Source of the DNA: Sycon ciliatum
Lineage: Eukaryota > Porifera > Calcarea > Leucosolenida > Sycettidae
Reading direction: 5' to 3'
Length of the DNA stretch: 64,000 nucleotides
Assembly (NCBI RefSeq): GCF_964019385.1
Contig: NC_088654.1
Coordinates: 4,204,597-4,268,596 of the forward strand
Shown: piece after piece, positions 22,650 to 34,639 of the stretch
Numbering within the stretch: the first letter of the stretch is position 1
How the letters are laid out: each line of letters opens with the position of its first letter
Position numbers and translations under genes: made by a program
The notes under the pieces: generated by a model
What the model saw: only the letters and a program-made list of their open reading frames with translations
The model's database searches: none
What the model was told of the DNA's origin: nothing

Positions 22650-24290
22650 GAAGATTGTAGGGCCGAGTATGCTCCCTTGGGGAACTCCTGCTGATATGGT
22701 ATACAGCGATGAGGTTTTGCCACCCACCAAGCATTTAATGGACCGTCCACCTAGGTAGGAAGAGAACCAGGTATGCAGGGGGCCGCCAATGCCAAGATGG
22801 CGGACTTTGTGGAGGAGGCCAGCATGGGACACACGGTCGAGTGCTCCGGCAATATCCACGGCTAGAATACGTGCTGTACCGCCTCGGCCGACGGCTGTGA
22901 TCCAGGCGTCGTGTAGAGCCTGTAGCGCATCTGAGGTCCCGAGGCGGCGACGAAACCCGACCTGGTGGGGTGTCAGAAGTTTGTAATGCTCAAGGCGATT
23001 CATTAGCTGGTAACGCTCTCCATCATCTTAGAGATTATACTCAGCAGTGAAACTGGACGATAATTCCTCAGGGCGGATCGTGCAGATCGCTTGTGGATTG
23101 GAACCACGCTGGCAGTCTTCCACATTTGTGACTGGACTCCATGCTGGAAGCAAAGAGCAAAGAACTGACAATGTGGCTTGACAAGTTCTCTGGCGCATTC
23201 CTTCAAGACACGAGCGGAAATACCGTCGGGTCCAGTTGCCTTTGAGGCATCCAGGCGAGCTAAAAGCCAGTGGACTGCATCGGGGCGAAAGTGGACTGTC
23301 GTTAGTGCAGAGGCGCCAGCGAATGCCGTGCCCGGTAAGTGCATCGTGGTAAGGTCGCGGCCTTGCACACTGCACTTGTGGGAAAAAACGTACGAAAGCC
23401 TCCGATTTCTCATAGCTTGTGGCCCTCTCGCAACCTTCACTATCAATGAGTAGGGGAATGTCAGTGTTCCGACCCTCGCCACAAGCGCACTTTAGCTTCG
23501 TCCACCATCCTTTTCCTTCAGGGACCCATTCGAAAAGCTATGCCTGAGGCTGTTCTCTTTGGAAACTCAAGATCTAGTGGGGACTGCGATAGCATTGTTT
23601 ACAGAACGGGTAAAATGCAGTGCAAAATCGTGAGGGCGAATCCTCCAAGTGCGCCAGCGTTTGCCCCTCTCCTTCATTGCGGCTGCACATTCAGGTGTCC
23701 ACCATTTCGGATCCGTTGACTTCACTGTCAGTGTCTTGGACGGAACGAACTGGGAAACGGCTTTCATGATTGTGGCAGTAACGTGCTCACGCGAAGTTTC
23801 TGGGTTGGCAGTAATGACGGTTGACCAATCAACCTGGCGGAAAATGGATCGTAGGCAGTTCCAGTCTGACTTTTCATAGCGCCAGATAGTTCGTTGCACC
23901 GCTGGTTCAAGGATAGGAAGAATACCTTTGAAGTCCGAAAGAATTACAGCGTGGTCGGATCGACGAATAGGGGACATTATGTGCGTGGTCACTGGAGAGT
24001 TGAACGGGGACATCACCAGGTCGAGTGTGCTATCCCCGCGAGTGGGACAGTAAACTTGCTGCGTAAGAAAGTAGGCTGTGCATGTGTCTTCGAGGGCTTC
24101 CCCCGCAGGTGTGGTCTTCGAGCTATGGAGCCAATTGCGTTAATGCACGTTAAAATCCCCGGCGAGTATGAGGTTGGCACCAAGTGCACGAGCAGAGGGA
24201 AGGATATCATCAAGATGGTTAATGAGCGTAAGATCACAGGCCCCGTCGAACCTGGCCTATAAGCAGTGCCCAAGACCATCTTTTGTCCAT
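22650..24290 (-). pseudogene. LINE ORF2 fragment (endonuclease end plus N-terminal half of RT)
   Basis: From high to low coordinates it has the endonuclease end (VLGTAYRPGSTGPVI; SPIRRSDHAVILSDF), then KWWTPECAAAMKERGKRW, RT blocks DASKATGPDGISARVL, NYRPVSLLSIISKMME, VGFRRRLGTSDALQ, LAVDIAGALDRVSHAGL and [11 protein letters not shown]. It stops just after this block, so the FADD motif is missing. Several frameshifts occur (near 23003, 23500 and 24050). It lies in the gap that splits type II copy II-A. Confidence 0.85.
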
Positions 24291-24784
24291 GAATCTCCCA
24301 CTCCTGCTGTTGTGCGTGCACTGATCCCTATTTTGAACGTAGTGATTCCACGCTTGGATGTACCGATATTGCGCCACCTAGCATAGCGAATTCTGGTCTT
24401 GAACATCCGCTCGCTCCTGGACATGTGGGCGGCAGGTATGTCGGACTCGGGCGCGTCGCATTCTGTAGGACTACTCTGAGGCATAGTTTGGCCGCTCTTG
24501 GTATGGTCGTACTCGGGGAAGTAGGTTTCGGACGCGTTGTCGGACCTCCCGATATCGGTCCTCCCGTTCTCGGGCCTCCGGCTTTCGGGCCTCCCTTTCT
24601 CGGGCCTCCCGTTCGCTGCGCTACCGTTCTCGGGCCTCATGTTCTCCGCGCTCCCGTTCTCTGTGCTCCCGTTCTTGGGCCTCCCGTTCTCTGCGCTTCC
24701 GTTCTCGTCCTCCCGTTCTCGTTAAGCTCGTTTTGAGCAAACCGCTCTTGAAAGTTCAGCTCTGTGAAGGGCTGCTCTGTGGCT
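24291..24784 (-). pseudogene. Type II gene, 5' part of copy II-A
   Basis: Begins inside the gene: DRLATEQPFTELNFQERF and AQNELNENG match II-B, followed by ENGRPE/ERER-type repeats and SDNASETYFPE, TKSGQTMPQSS. The first 60 codons, including the start, are missing at the 24785 breakpoint. Continues at 18908 across the inserted elements. Confidence 0.6.
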
Positions 24785-24834
24785 AGTCGATCTGACAGCC
24801 CCTATTGGGCATGAGTTTCTTGTGAATCACATTC

Positions 24835-24943
24835 ATAATGGTTGTGATGTGAAAACCCCAACTAAGAACCACCTGCCAGTAAAGACCGCTTTCTCTGGCC
24901 CAAAAGGGGGGGGGGGGGAGGTCGTTAGTTACATGTTTTACTG
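24835..24943. mobile_element. Right half of a TA MITE
   Basis: Matches the right end of 33200-33375 (CCTGCCAGTAAAGACCGC, then the end TACATGTTTTACTG followed by TA). A poly-G run has expanded in it. Confidence 0.65.
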
Positions 24944-25127
24944 TAAATGTTTTGTGGAACTTGCCAGCAACTATTCCAAAGAAATGTAGTAGTATACAGT
25001 GTTCATTGTTTTCATTTAAAACGGACGTCAATATATTGAACAGTTTCCTCCGAGACAAAAATGCGAAATTATTCATAAAAAGGACACACTTCTCGCTCAT
25101 TATAATTATTAGGACTCTTAATAACAA

Positions 25128-25275
25128 TATGAACTTAGAAGTTGCGACTTCGGCGGTATTAGTCATGAAATTGGTTGTTCCAACGATGAACCCACGCCTC
25201 TTGCTGAACATGACGCGTATGTTCCTCGTTGGAAGAACCAACTTCATGACCAATACTGCCCCAGTGGCAACTTTT
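25128..25275. repeat. Foldback element, copy 2
   Basis: Arms about 60 bp, from AACTTAGAAGTTGCGACTTC to GTGGCAACTTTTAAGCTC. The right arm keeps GGAAGAACCAACTTCATGAC, which copy 1 (11421-11556) lost. Confidence 0.7.
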
Positions 25276-26294
<1,019 letters not shown>

Positions 26295-26627
26295 CGCTGC
26301 ACACTTGAGCCTAGGACTGTCTTACTCATGAAGTAAAAGAATAAAAAGTCAAATTTCTCTGGGCAGAGCTGTGCTTGCCAAATATTATACACTGACTAAC
26401 TTGAATTTTGATCTTGCACGCCAAAGAACATGGAGTAAACAGACGTATTCTTATTCTCCTCTCCAACACAGGTTTTCTCGTCATTACTCTCGTTTATCTA
26501 CTATACCATGGCTGGTTATAACAGCCCACATCATACTTTCATCGGTCAATGCAACATGATTGCGCGTAATAAAACAAAAATCCGGTAAATTCGTATACCG
26601 GGCCAAAAGTACAGTTCAATGTTCTTA

Positions 26628-27968
26628 TCAGTCAGTATCCGAGCATGGCCGTGTTTCGGATTCCCACTCTTCCAACTCTTGCACGTCCCACATTTCAGTG
26701 TTCATTACCCGCTGTCCGGTGTTCAACTCCCGCTGTCCGGTGTTCAACTCCCGCTCTCCAGTGTTCAACTCCCGCTGTCCGGTGTTCAACTCCCGCTGTC
26801 CGGTATTCAACTCCCGCTGTTGAGCGTCATCCTGTTGAAGGTTCCGCTCTCTCATAATATTATCGCGAGGTTGGGCGTCCCGCTCTCTCTGTAGGGCGTC
26901 CCGCTCCCTCTTTCGGGGGTCCCGATCCCTCTGTTGGACGTCCTGCTCCCTCATAGGATCGCGAGGCTGGGCGTCCCTCTCCCTCTGTTGGGCGTCCAGC
27001 TCCCTCTTTCGGGCATTCCGCTCCCTCTGTCGGGCGTCCGGGTCCCTCTGTTGGACATCCTGTTCTATCTGTTGGGCGTACAGCTCCCGCTGTTGGCCGC
27101 ACCATTCCTGGACTATCCTGTACAACTCCAACTGTCGGGTGTTCGTTTCCAGAATTTCTGCATGCTGTTCTTGAGTATCAGACTGTGGCTGTTCTTTGGC
27201 TTTGCATTCGTTGAGCTGCTTTCGGCATAGCTGCACTCGGGCATGCCAGTGTCTGGAGGACCTCTCTGGAGCATGAGACACTCGGTAGAGCCACTCATTG
27301 GCGAGACACTTTTGGGCGAGCCGCTCTTGTGGGAGCCGCTCTTGTGCGAGCCGTTCTTGGTCGAGCCGCTCTTTGATAACCCGCCGTTGGAGGAGCTCTA
27401 GGGAAATCCTATGTTTGAGTCGATATTGCTCGCGCCGCTCTTGGCGCGCTTCTTCACCCCGCAAGTTGGCAGGCCGCTCTAGAGCTAGCAGGTTTAGGGC
27501 AATCCGCCTTCTAGTGCGCTGCTCTTTGGCCAACTGCTCTTGGGCGAGCTGATTTCGTTCGAGCTGCTGTAGCCTCACTTCCTCAAACCGCTCTTGGAAA
27601 TCACAGGATACCCTTTGCGTGGATTGGGGGGCTTTGTCTTGTTTGTGCCTGTCTTGGGTGTTAGACTCCAGGCATGGCCCTTTTTCGGCTACAGGAACTC
27701 TGGCATCCTTGCCCTGCGTATCCCACCCTGGGACATGCCGCTCTTGGGTGTTCAGCCCTTGGGCGCTATGCTCTTGGATGTGATGCTCTTTGTCGTGCTG
27801 GTCTTGCGGAGTCCAGCATGGCTGCTTTTCGGCTTCGGTTTCCCGCTTTTGGGCGTTCTGATCTTGGTCATCCTGCTCCTCCGCGTTCACGTTTTGGTAA
27901 TCCCGCTCTTTGGCGTCCTGCTCTTCAACATCCCGCTCTTCCACATCCCGTTCTTCGATACACGACAT
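26628..27968 (-). CDS. Type I charged coiled-coil protein, copy I-B (full length)
   Basis: 446 codons without interruption; with I-E the best candidate for a working member. 1-45 acidic (EERDVEERDVEEQD); 44-66 AEKQP...KEHHIQE motif; 124-220 charged helix with LAQEQLAKE and LAQERLPQER repeats; 226-241 core WLYRVSHAPERSSRHW; 305-380 heptads of the type DAQQRER; 386-420 five ELNTGQR/ELNTGER heptads; 430-446 tail ELEEWESE, then CSDTD. No signal peptide or membrane segment. Regular seven-residue spacing suggests a long coiled coil; E/R patterning could also give single alpha-helices. A stop precedes YCKEM, fixing the start. Function unknown; nuclear action is only suggested by the chromodomain paralogue. 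Confidence 0.7.
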   Translation of the reverse strand: MSCIEERDVEERDVEEQDAKERDYQNVNAEEQDDQDQNAQKRETEAEKQPCWTPQDQHDKEHHIQEHSAQGLNTQERHVPGWDTQGKDARVPVAEKGPCLESNTQDRHKQDKAPQSTQRVSCDFQERFEEVRLQQLERNQLAQEQLAKEQRTRRRIALNLLALERPANLRGEEARQERREQYRLKHRISLELLQRRVIKERLDQERLAQERLPQERLAQKCLANEWLYRVSHAPERSSRHWHARVQLCRKQLNECKAKEQPQSDTQEQHAEILETNTRQLELYRIVQEWCGQQRELYAQQIEQDVQQRDPDARQRERNARKRELDAQQRERDAQPRDPMREQDVQQRDRDPRKRERDALQRERDAQPRDNIMRERNLQQDDAQQRELNTGQRELNTGQRELNTGERELNTGQRELNTGQRVMNTEMWDVQELEEWESETRPCSDTD

Positions 27969-28029
27969 CTCTTTACAGTATCACACAGTTATCCCTAAGG
28001 AAAAATTTCTTTACAGGAAATTACGACTA

Positions 28030-28370
28030 GGTAATTAATTTTCAGTAGGCAGTATTCTTACAATGTAAACCTTTGAACTAATAAAGCAGTTTGATTCATT
28101 GTAATGTGGGATGTGTAGCGCGAGTGACACTGTAAGCGCCGAGCGAAATGGCATAAATGGGCTCACCCGGGTGTGGCATTGCACCTGGGGGTAGATGGGG
28201 GGGGGGGGGGGGCCGCCAAACATTTAGAGCTCGAGTTTAAGGTCTTGAGATTAGGCAGACAACACTTGGTGTCAAGGCGATATTTTGACATCAGCTACGA
28301 CGTCTTGTTCACAGGTGTTGCCTTGTCAACGTTGCTAATGTTTGAGTTACTCTGCTAGACACAGATCTCA
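28030..28370 (-). promoter_or_regulatory. Conserved 5' flank of I-B
   Basis: Same ordered blocks as upstream of I-A; the G-run in ATGGGGGG has expanded to about 16 G. Confidence 0.45.
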
Positions 28371-28751
28371 CGTGTTAGTGACACTGGAGGAATGTGGCGC
28401 CCTGCTGAGGACTGCCCAGTGAATAGTGTAAGGAATTTTAAAATCTCCCAGCGCTTCGGGATATGATGGGATAAATTCTTGGAAATATTTCGGGTTAGAG
28501 GGAAATAAATCGGCACACGAACGCCAGAAGCCAAAATTGGACTAGGCTTTGCGCACCCTACCAGTTCAAGTCGAATGCAACGGTGATAAACACTGCAGCA
28601 AATAAGTCATTATAACTGGCACTTGGGCGATCAGAGCAGTCAAATACCAGCATTACTGGCGCAAACTACTAATCAATAAAGGAGTCACGTCTTTGCCGGT
28701 AATGATGGTTTTTAGTGCTAGAGGTGTCCTGCTGAATTTCGTGATTTCTAA

Positions 28752-29238
28752 CTAGGGATTTTTGCTACTTGAATATTCGTCTGACATGCCAAAGAACGTG
28801 GAGCAAACTAACCGATTTCTGTCAATTCTTATTCCGAACAAATGAACGGTATAATGGTATGGATAGTCAGTTTCGGGATCTGAATCCGAGCATGCCCTTT
28901 CTACCTCCTCCTGCATTCCGGCATCTCGCTCTTGGGCGTCCAGCTCTTGGGCGTCCAGCTCTTGGGCGTCCAACTCTTGAATGTGATGCACTTTACTCTG
29001 CTCCTCTTGAGAATCATGGCATAGCCGGTTTTCGGCTTTGGAAACCTGCTCCTGGCCCGCTCGAGCTGTTGAATTTTCCATCCCTGCTCTTGGATTTCCT
29101 TCTCTCGCTGTTGGATATCCCGCTGTAGGATATCCCACTTCCGTTGTAGGTCCTCCTGCTTCCGCTGTTGAATATCACACTCCCGCTATTGGAACTCATG
29201 CTCCCGCTGTTGGATCTTCTGCTCCCGCTGTTTGTTAT
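28752..29238 (-). pseudogene. Type II gene, 3' part of copy II-B
   Basis: The upper part is a Gln/Arg/Glu coil (QQREHEFQ, stop, RECDIQQRKQEDLQRKW, DIQQREKEIQEQ). After a frameshift near 29050 it reads SKAENRLCHDSQEEQSKV, HHIQELDAQELDAQELD and ACSDSDPETDYPYHYT, ending DEYSSSKNP. The in-frame stop and the frameshift mark decay. The 5' part resumes at 32220 after 3 kb of inserted elements. Confidence 0.65.
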
Positions 29239-29261
29239 CGCGATGAAGAAGGTATTTGGTT

Positions 29262-29632
29262 TAGATAGACTGACCCCAACTGCATTAGTTTTACAACGGT
29301 GTCATCTGTATTAGTTTGAGCAAAGAGTTAATTTGAAACTATACGTTTTGGTCTATCGCTGCTTGTCATCAATTGCTAGCCCCCTCCTTCAGTCACTGTT
29401 TCTCCTGCGTTCAGTTGGCCCGCACACAAATGCTCGTACTCGTGGCCAGGATACAGCTGCCTTAGTATTACCTATGGTTCATATTGGGTATGGACTGCGC
29501 TGAGTTTCTTTTCTGGCGGCAGGTCTGTGGAACACTCTTCCTCCAAACTGTCGTCAGGCACAATCTGCTGGTACTTTTGCTCACCTCACAAAGATTCACC
29601 TAGGGTTTCCTGTAACAAGGCCATGCCTGTTG
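29262..29632 (+). pseudogene. LINE reverse transcriptase C-terminus, + strand relic
   Basis: The + frame reads RLTPTALVLQRCHLY, stop, FEQRVNLKLYVLVYRCL, ..., VSFLAAGLWNTLPPNCRQAQ and TFAHLTKIHLGFP. The L.WN.LP block followed by a short helix is typical of LINE thumbs. It has at least one stop and sits inside the gap splitting II-B. Confidence 0.6.
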
Positions 29633-29652
29633 GGACTCCCCTAGTCAAATAT

Positions 29653-30457
29653 GAGCCGTCAGATGAGAAAACAGACCTTATCACAAAAAAGTCATATTTT
29701 TGTTTGTGGTACTATCTGATTGCCAGGAGCACCATGAATCGTATGCAGAAAACTAGAGTTGATTTGGACCAGGGAAAGTAAAGTTATAGCCTCGACAGTA
29801 GGAGATCATTGCAAATTGCACCTCAATTTTGGGTGCAATACCAACAATTGTTTCACCTACTTTGGATAATATTTTCTGTTTCCTTTGACCGATTTCCACA
29901 AACTTGGGCTTTCTGGAAAGCTCTGGCGACAAGCAACCCGTTGGGCCCAAATCCGATAGCAAATAAAGCACAGCTCCAGCGCAACAAGCTGCAGACATCG
30001 CTTCAGCGCTAGACTTGCGCCGTCACACGAAAATCGCTCGCCATTTCCATCTCCATTATCCCAGGACGCCCAATTTTTTTCGTGAAGATGCAGTGAGAGC
30101 TTCCAAGACGTCTGAGCCTGTTGCCGAGATCGTAGATCGCTTGAAAAGGGGGAAACCCCAGGTCTGGAGCGTTTGACTCGCGTGTAGAAATGCAAAGTGC
30201 CGTGACGTATCTTGCAGGCTTCGCATCTCGGGAACGCAGCATCGTGCCGCGATCGCGCTTGCTGCATTGGATTGCTTGGAGTTTTCTCTACGATTTACAT
30301 ACTTGGTTTGTCCCGAAAGACCGATATTTGACTGAAATACGACGGTTTGTAGCTTGGTTGTCCAGACGCACCAGCGGGTAAACTCGCCAACTTTCAAGTG
30401 CACTTTTCTGCACTGTACAGTTTTTGCGATAAGGTCTGTTTTCTCATCTGACGGCTC
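29653..30457. mobile_element. Non-autonomous DNA transposon T3 (805 bp, duplication ATAT)
   Basis: Inverted ends start GAGCCGTCAGATGAGAAAAC and continue as ACAGACCTTATC, matching for about 30 bp. ATAT is at 29649-29652 and 30458-30461. No recognisable protein is encoded. Confidence 0.82.
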
Positions 30458-30466
30458 ATATTAAAT

Positions 30467-31259
30467 GGCCCAGAATCTGCGAAAACCAGGCTTAGGGTGA
30501 AATTTCACAAAATGACTTTCCATTCTCAGCTTCTACTGGGCATGGGAGGTCAGGAAACAAAATATTACAGATGTGGGTCGACTCATAGTGGTATTAAAAG
30601 TATCTCAAACACACCAGGGTATTATGTTAAAAAATTCATAAAAAAAACACAAAAATTGTTATCACAGGAAAGAAATGAAGAGAGGTCCACCAGACTGAAG
30701 GAAGAGACATGGATGATTTTTGTTTAGGTGACATGACAAGGTAGGCATGTGGGAGCAGGCTTGTTGTGGCCCCTTGGTGCTGCAGGCTGTAGTGGCCATG
30801 CACAGTTCTGTATGAATTTTGTTTGCTCCTCACTCAGCACATGCTGGGGCTGAATACATGTACTGGCATGCTCTGGCGCTACAAACCACAAGGAAACCCG
30901 ACTCCAGTTGAAATGGCACCTTTTGAAGGGTGAATCTATTACAAGTTACTATAACTGTTCGGAAACAAGCAAGAACACAGCCTTTCAAACTGTTCCACTG
31001 TTCGTAGTAAGCGCATAGTGTGCTGGCTTGCTGCAGTATCTGCTTAGTGCTGACCAGCAAGTGCAATATCAGCATGCAGTACAATCCCTTTTTCTTTTTT
31101 TTTTTTTTTTTTTTTTTTGCTAGAGCCACGTAAACCCGTCATGTGTGAGCCATGAATAAGGGGAGTGGTGGCGTGGTCTGGGATGCTCTGCCGACCTTGG
31201 GTCTCGGCTTCATCACAACCAGGCGCGCCAATAGCAGAGAGAGAGAGAGAGAGAAACTT

Positions 31260-31299
<40 letters not shown>

Positions 31300-31314
31300 A
31301 GAGAAAGAGAGAGT

Positions 31315-31345
<31 letters not shown>

Positions 31346-31539
31346 GGAGAGAGAGAGAGAAAGAGGGAGAGAGAGAGAGGAGAGGGAGAGGAGAGAGAGA
31401 GAGGAGAGAGAGAGGAGAGAGAGAGGAGAGAGAGAGAGATATAGAGAGAGAAAGAGCGGGGAGGGTTGGGGAGCAAGAGAACTAAATAAGAGAACTAAAT
31501 AAAGTATTTAAAAAAATGAGAGAGAGAGACAGAGAGAGA

Positions 31540-31595
<56 letters not shown>

Positions 31596-32210
31596 TTGCA
31601 GCTAGCTGTCCAGCGAGGAAAGTCTCGAGTGGGGGCCTCTCGATCTGCTCGCTCATTCGCCTGGCATTCAGTAGCACTTCATCGCCAAGGACTTCAATTC
31701 AAAACAGTTTTCACACTGCGCCTCAAGCCTTTTTCCTCGTGAACTTGCTGCAAACGTATGAGCTCTGCTGCGCGTGTTCCCTTTGCATGAGGCCCAGAAA
31801 CAGCTAGTATCACCGTACTTCGATTGGCTGGATCGATGTCATCCAGGTTCTCCTCGCTTTCGCCATCACGACTCTAACTGGAGACGATTTCTTCACCATT
31901 TTCCGCAAGCAGCAGCTAGCGCAGAAATTTCGCCATCCCTGAGTGTAGGAGATGGAATCCGTTCGATCAGCTCAAAAACTCTTCGTTGTGACTAGAGGAG
32001 TAGCAGGGAATATTCTACCGGAAGCCCTTTGACTTCCCTGACTGCTAAAACCCTTCCTGCCATGACTGCTACATCTTCAAACAAGCGAGATTCTCTTTGG
32101 TTCCACTTCACTACACTCGATCGTCCACGCGACACAGCCTTTTTACAAAACATCATTTTTCTCAAAAAAATGATTTTCACCCTAAGCCTGGTTTTCGCAG
32201 ATTCTGGGCC
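30467..32210. mobile_element. Non-autonomous DNA transposon T4 (1744 bp, duplication AAAT)
   Basis: The ends are inverted and nearly perfect for over 30 bp (GGCCCAGAATCTGCGAAAAC, then CAGGCTTAGGGTGAAA). AAAT flanks it at 30463-30466 and 32211-32214. The inner motif CTTAGGGTGAAA is shared with the T1 end. The interior holds a poly-T run and a (GA)n tract but no transposase. Confidence 0.85.
31229..31595. repeat. (GA)n-rich microsatellite within T4
   Basis: Imperfect GAGAGA tracts interrupted at about 31455-31520. Open frames (RERERE, SLSLSL) are artefacts. Confidence 0.95.
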
Positions 32211-32219
32211 AAATACTAC

Positions 32220-32919
32220 TACATTCCGCTCCCACTGTTGGACTATCCGCTCCCGCTTTTGAATCTACCACTACCGCTGTTGTGTGTGCACTGATCCCTA
32301 TTTTGAACGTACTGATTCCACGCTTGGAAGTCCCGATATTGCGCTTCCTAGCATAGCGAATTCTGGTCGTGATCATCCCCTCGCTCCTGAACATGTGGGC
32401 GACGGGTATGTCGCACTTGAGCGCGTCGCGCTCTGTAGAGCTGCTCTGTGGCATGTTTTGGCCGCTCTTGGTGGGGTCGTTCTCCGGAAAGTAGGCTTCG
32501 GACGCGTTGTCGGACCCCCCGATATCGGGCCTCCCGTTCTCGGGGTTCCGCCTTTCGGGTCTTCCGTTCTCGGACCTCCGGCTCTCGGGCCTCCCGTTTT
32601 CTGCGCTCCCGTTCTCGGGCATCCCATTCTCGGGGCTACAGTTCTCGGTAAGCTCGTTTTGAGCAAACCGCTCTTGGAAGTTCAGCTCTGTGAAGGGCTG
32701 CTCTCTGGCTAATCGATCTGACTGCCACGCTTGGGACTGAGTCTCTTGTGAATCAGAGGATGGTAATTCTTCGGCATACGGCTCTTGGGCTTGCCCAAAA
32801 TGGGCGCCTTGCACTGGGGCGTTCTGGACTCGTTTGGCTCGCTCCTCGGCGTCCAGTTCTTGGAAACTCCGCACTTGGGCATCCCGCTCCTGGACATCTC
32901 GTTCTCCGATATGCGACAT
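32220..32919 (-). pseudogene. Type II gene, 5' part of copy II-B (with start)
   Basis: Begins MSHIGERDVQERDAQVR. Then FQELDAEERAKRVQNAP, YAEELPSSDSQETQSQAW, SDRLAREQPFTELNFQERF, AQNELTE and repeats that read ENGRPE in the open frame but ERERRKREARE in the next. The open frame runs on into T4 and stops at 32182. A further 26 codons are open upstream (LFCFCFSVRLKVRYCLEM). They match CFFFFVRVTARFCREM of I-F, so this upstream stretch is homologous, but type I copies have a stop there. This is the only complete type II N-terminus in the window. Confidence 0.65.
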
Positions 32920-33199
32920 CTCTAGACAGTATCTTACCTTTAAGCGCACGGAAAAACAAAAACAGAACAACGTTTCACTACGCAGTAATATGGACAATGG
33001 TCCTGATATCTACAAACCCTGGTATATGGAATCCTGTACAGAGATTATGCGAATGATTTCAGGGTTAAGTCAGCTTATTTCGTCATGGGCGGATATGTGG
33101 TTTGTGCGGAGTATTGCTAGGTTCGTTACGCCGCTTCTTCGCCACAGCTACTCTACACATGATCCAATCGCCTAACCTCTATGGAAGTGAATGCAATTA

Positions 33200-33375
33200 C
33201 AGTAAAACCTGTAACTAAAGACCACCGTGACTGGCGACCAGCCTGGTACTACAGACCGTTTCGCCAGGCATTGCTGGTCTTACATTCATAATGGATCACC
33301 TGCCAGATCACCTGCCAGTAAAGACCGCTTTCTCCGGCCCAAAAAGGGGGGCGTCGGTAGTCACATGTTTTACTG
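33200..33375. mobile_element. MITE, 176 bp, TA duplication
   Basis: Ends CAGTAAAACCTGTAACTA and CAGTAAAACATGTGACTA (read inward). TA at 33198-33199 and 33376-33377. Related pieces are at 24835-24943 and around 505-555 and 790-1200. Confidence 0.8.
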
Positions 33376-33379
33376 TAAA

Positions 33380-33854
33380 TGTATTGTAGAACCTACCATC
33401 AAATATTCCAAACATAAGTAGTACAAAGTGTTCATAGCTTTAATTGAAAACGAACGTCAACATATTTAATTAATCGACGTGGAGACAACAATTTTATAAT
33501 AGCAATAAAAAGAACAAATTCTGCAGTCATCGCCACACTACAACGAAGTCATGAAAGTTTACCAGAATTAATTTTCTTGTCACATTCATCAGTGGAAAGT
33601 CGTGACTGAAGAGTAACCATGCTGAACAATGATTAAATATACATTCAATGATGTGTTACGAGAACAAAATACAGTGCCAAAATAGAAAGAGGGAAGGTGA
33701 GACAATAGCAGTGAAGTGAGAGCTAAGTGCAACGGTGGGTGAAAAACTAATAATTATAACGCTAAAACTATGTAGTGAGACAAACAATCATGTTGTGCAC
33801 CTACGAAAACAATTTTAACGCAACAACATGTTTCTTCTGCTTACAAAGATCAGG
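33380..33854. other. Non-coding, partly homologous to 24945-25120
   Basis: The first 150 bp match the flank of II-A, as expected for a duplicated module. The rest is A-rich with nothing recognised. Confidence 0.5.
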
Positions 33855-34190
33855 CTAATGCAAACGAATACAAACAGCCTCAAGTACTTTCAGCTGACTA
33901 GCATACCGTGCACGACAAAGAACAGAAAAACTAAAATCATCATACACCTGCAGACACTTAGGGTGAGACAACAAGTGAAGAAAAACGGCAGACTTCTTAC
34001 GATCACAATCACCATCTGATTCCTCGTCTCCAACAACCGCAACCTCGTCCTCCGTTTCATCTCCCAACTCGTCCTCAGTGTCGTCCTCCGTGTCATTCTC
34101 CTCATCAACACTGATCGGTCCCAGGCTCGTTTGACGTTGTTTAACCTCTGTTCGTTGACTCCTCCTTTGATCTTGATGGCAACTTGTTAC

Positions 34191-34221
<31 letters not shown>

Positions 34222-34639
34222 AAATCTTGTGTTCCCAGTGTCCTCGCCGGTGCTTGATCTTCAGTACTGTAATAATTCATTGAATAATTAGCCGTTGATC
34301 GTCTAGGTCTTTGAATGTTGATTGTGTTACTTTCTTTGTTGAATTCCGTTCCCTTCAGCCTTCTTTCTCGTTTTTCACAATCAGTGCTTGCCTCATCCAT
34401 ATATGCACGTGCCACCGACACCACAGACTCAGCCCCAGCACCGCCGATGATAGATGTAGGTGGCGGTTCTGGGGGAGGCAACGGCAAAGACGGCGATGAG
34501 GGCATTACCTCATCACAGCGTCCACTTTGGTCTTGAGCTGAATGTTGTTGTGGTGTGTTATCTTGTGTTGTTATGGTGCATTGTGTTGTGGTGACAATAT
34601 GCCCATTACCCGACTCCAAGGCTCTCGATACGGGTAAAC
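33855..34639 (-). CDS. Hypothetical protein segment with acidic region, fused to I-C
   Basis: The open frame continues upstream into shifted I-C sequence up to 34757, but sequence unlike any other module starts at 34639. It encodes a Thr/Gln-rich stretch from an AAC-type repeat, SSPSLPLPPPEPPP, an ordinary-looking region (VARAYMDEASTDCEKRERR; RRSTANYSMNYYSTEDQAP), a poly-Thr run from (TTG)n, a strongly acidic run DEENDTEDDTEDELGDE and a C-terminus LHLLSHPKCLQVYDDFSF. I recognise no family. It may be an exon of an unrelated gene brought here by rearrangement. Confidence 0.4.

Noticed and set aside
31165-31485. RERERE-rich ORF resembling the charged family
   Set aside because: It is the (GA)n microsatellite inside T4, with none of the family motifs.
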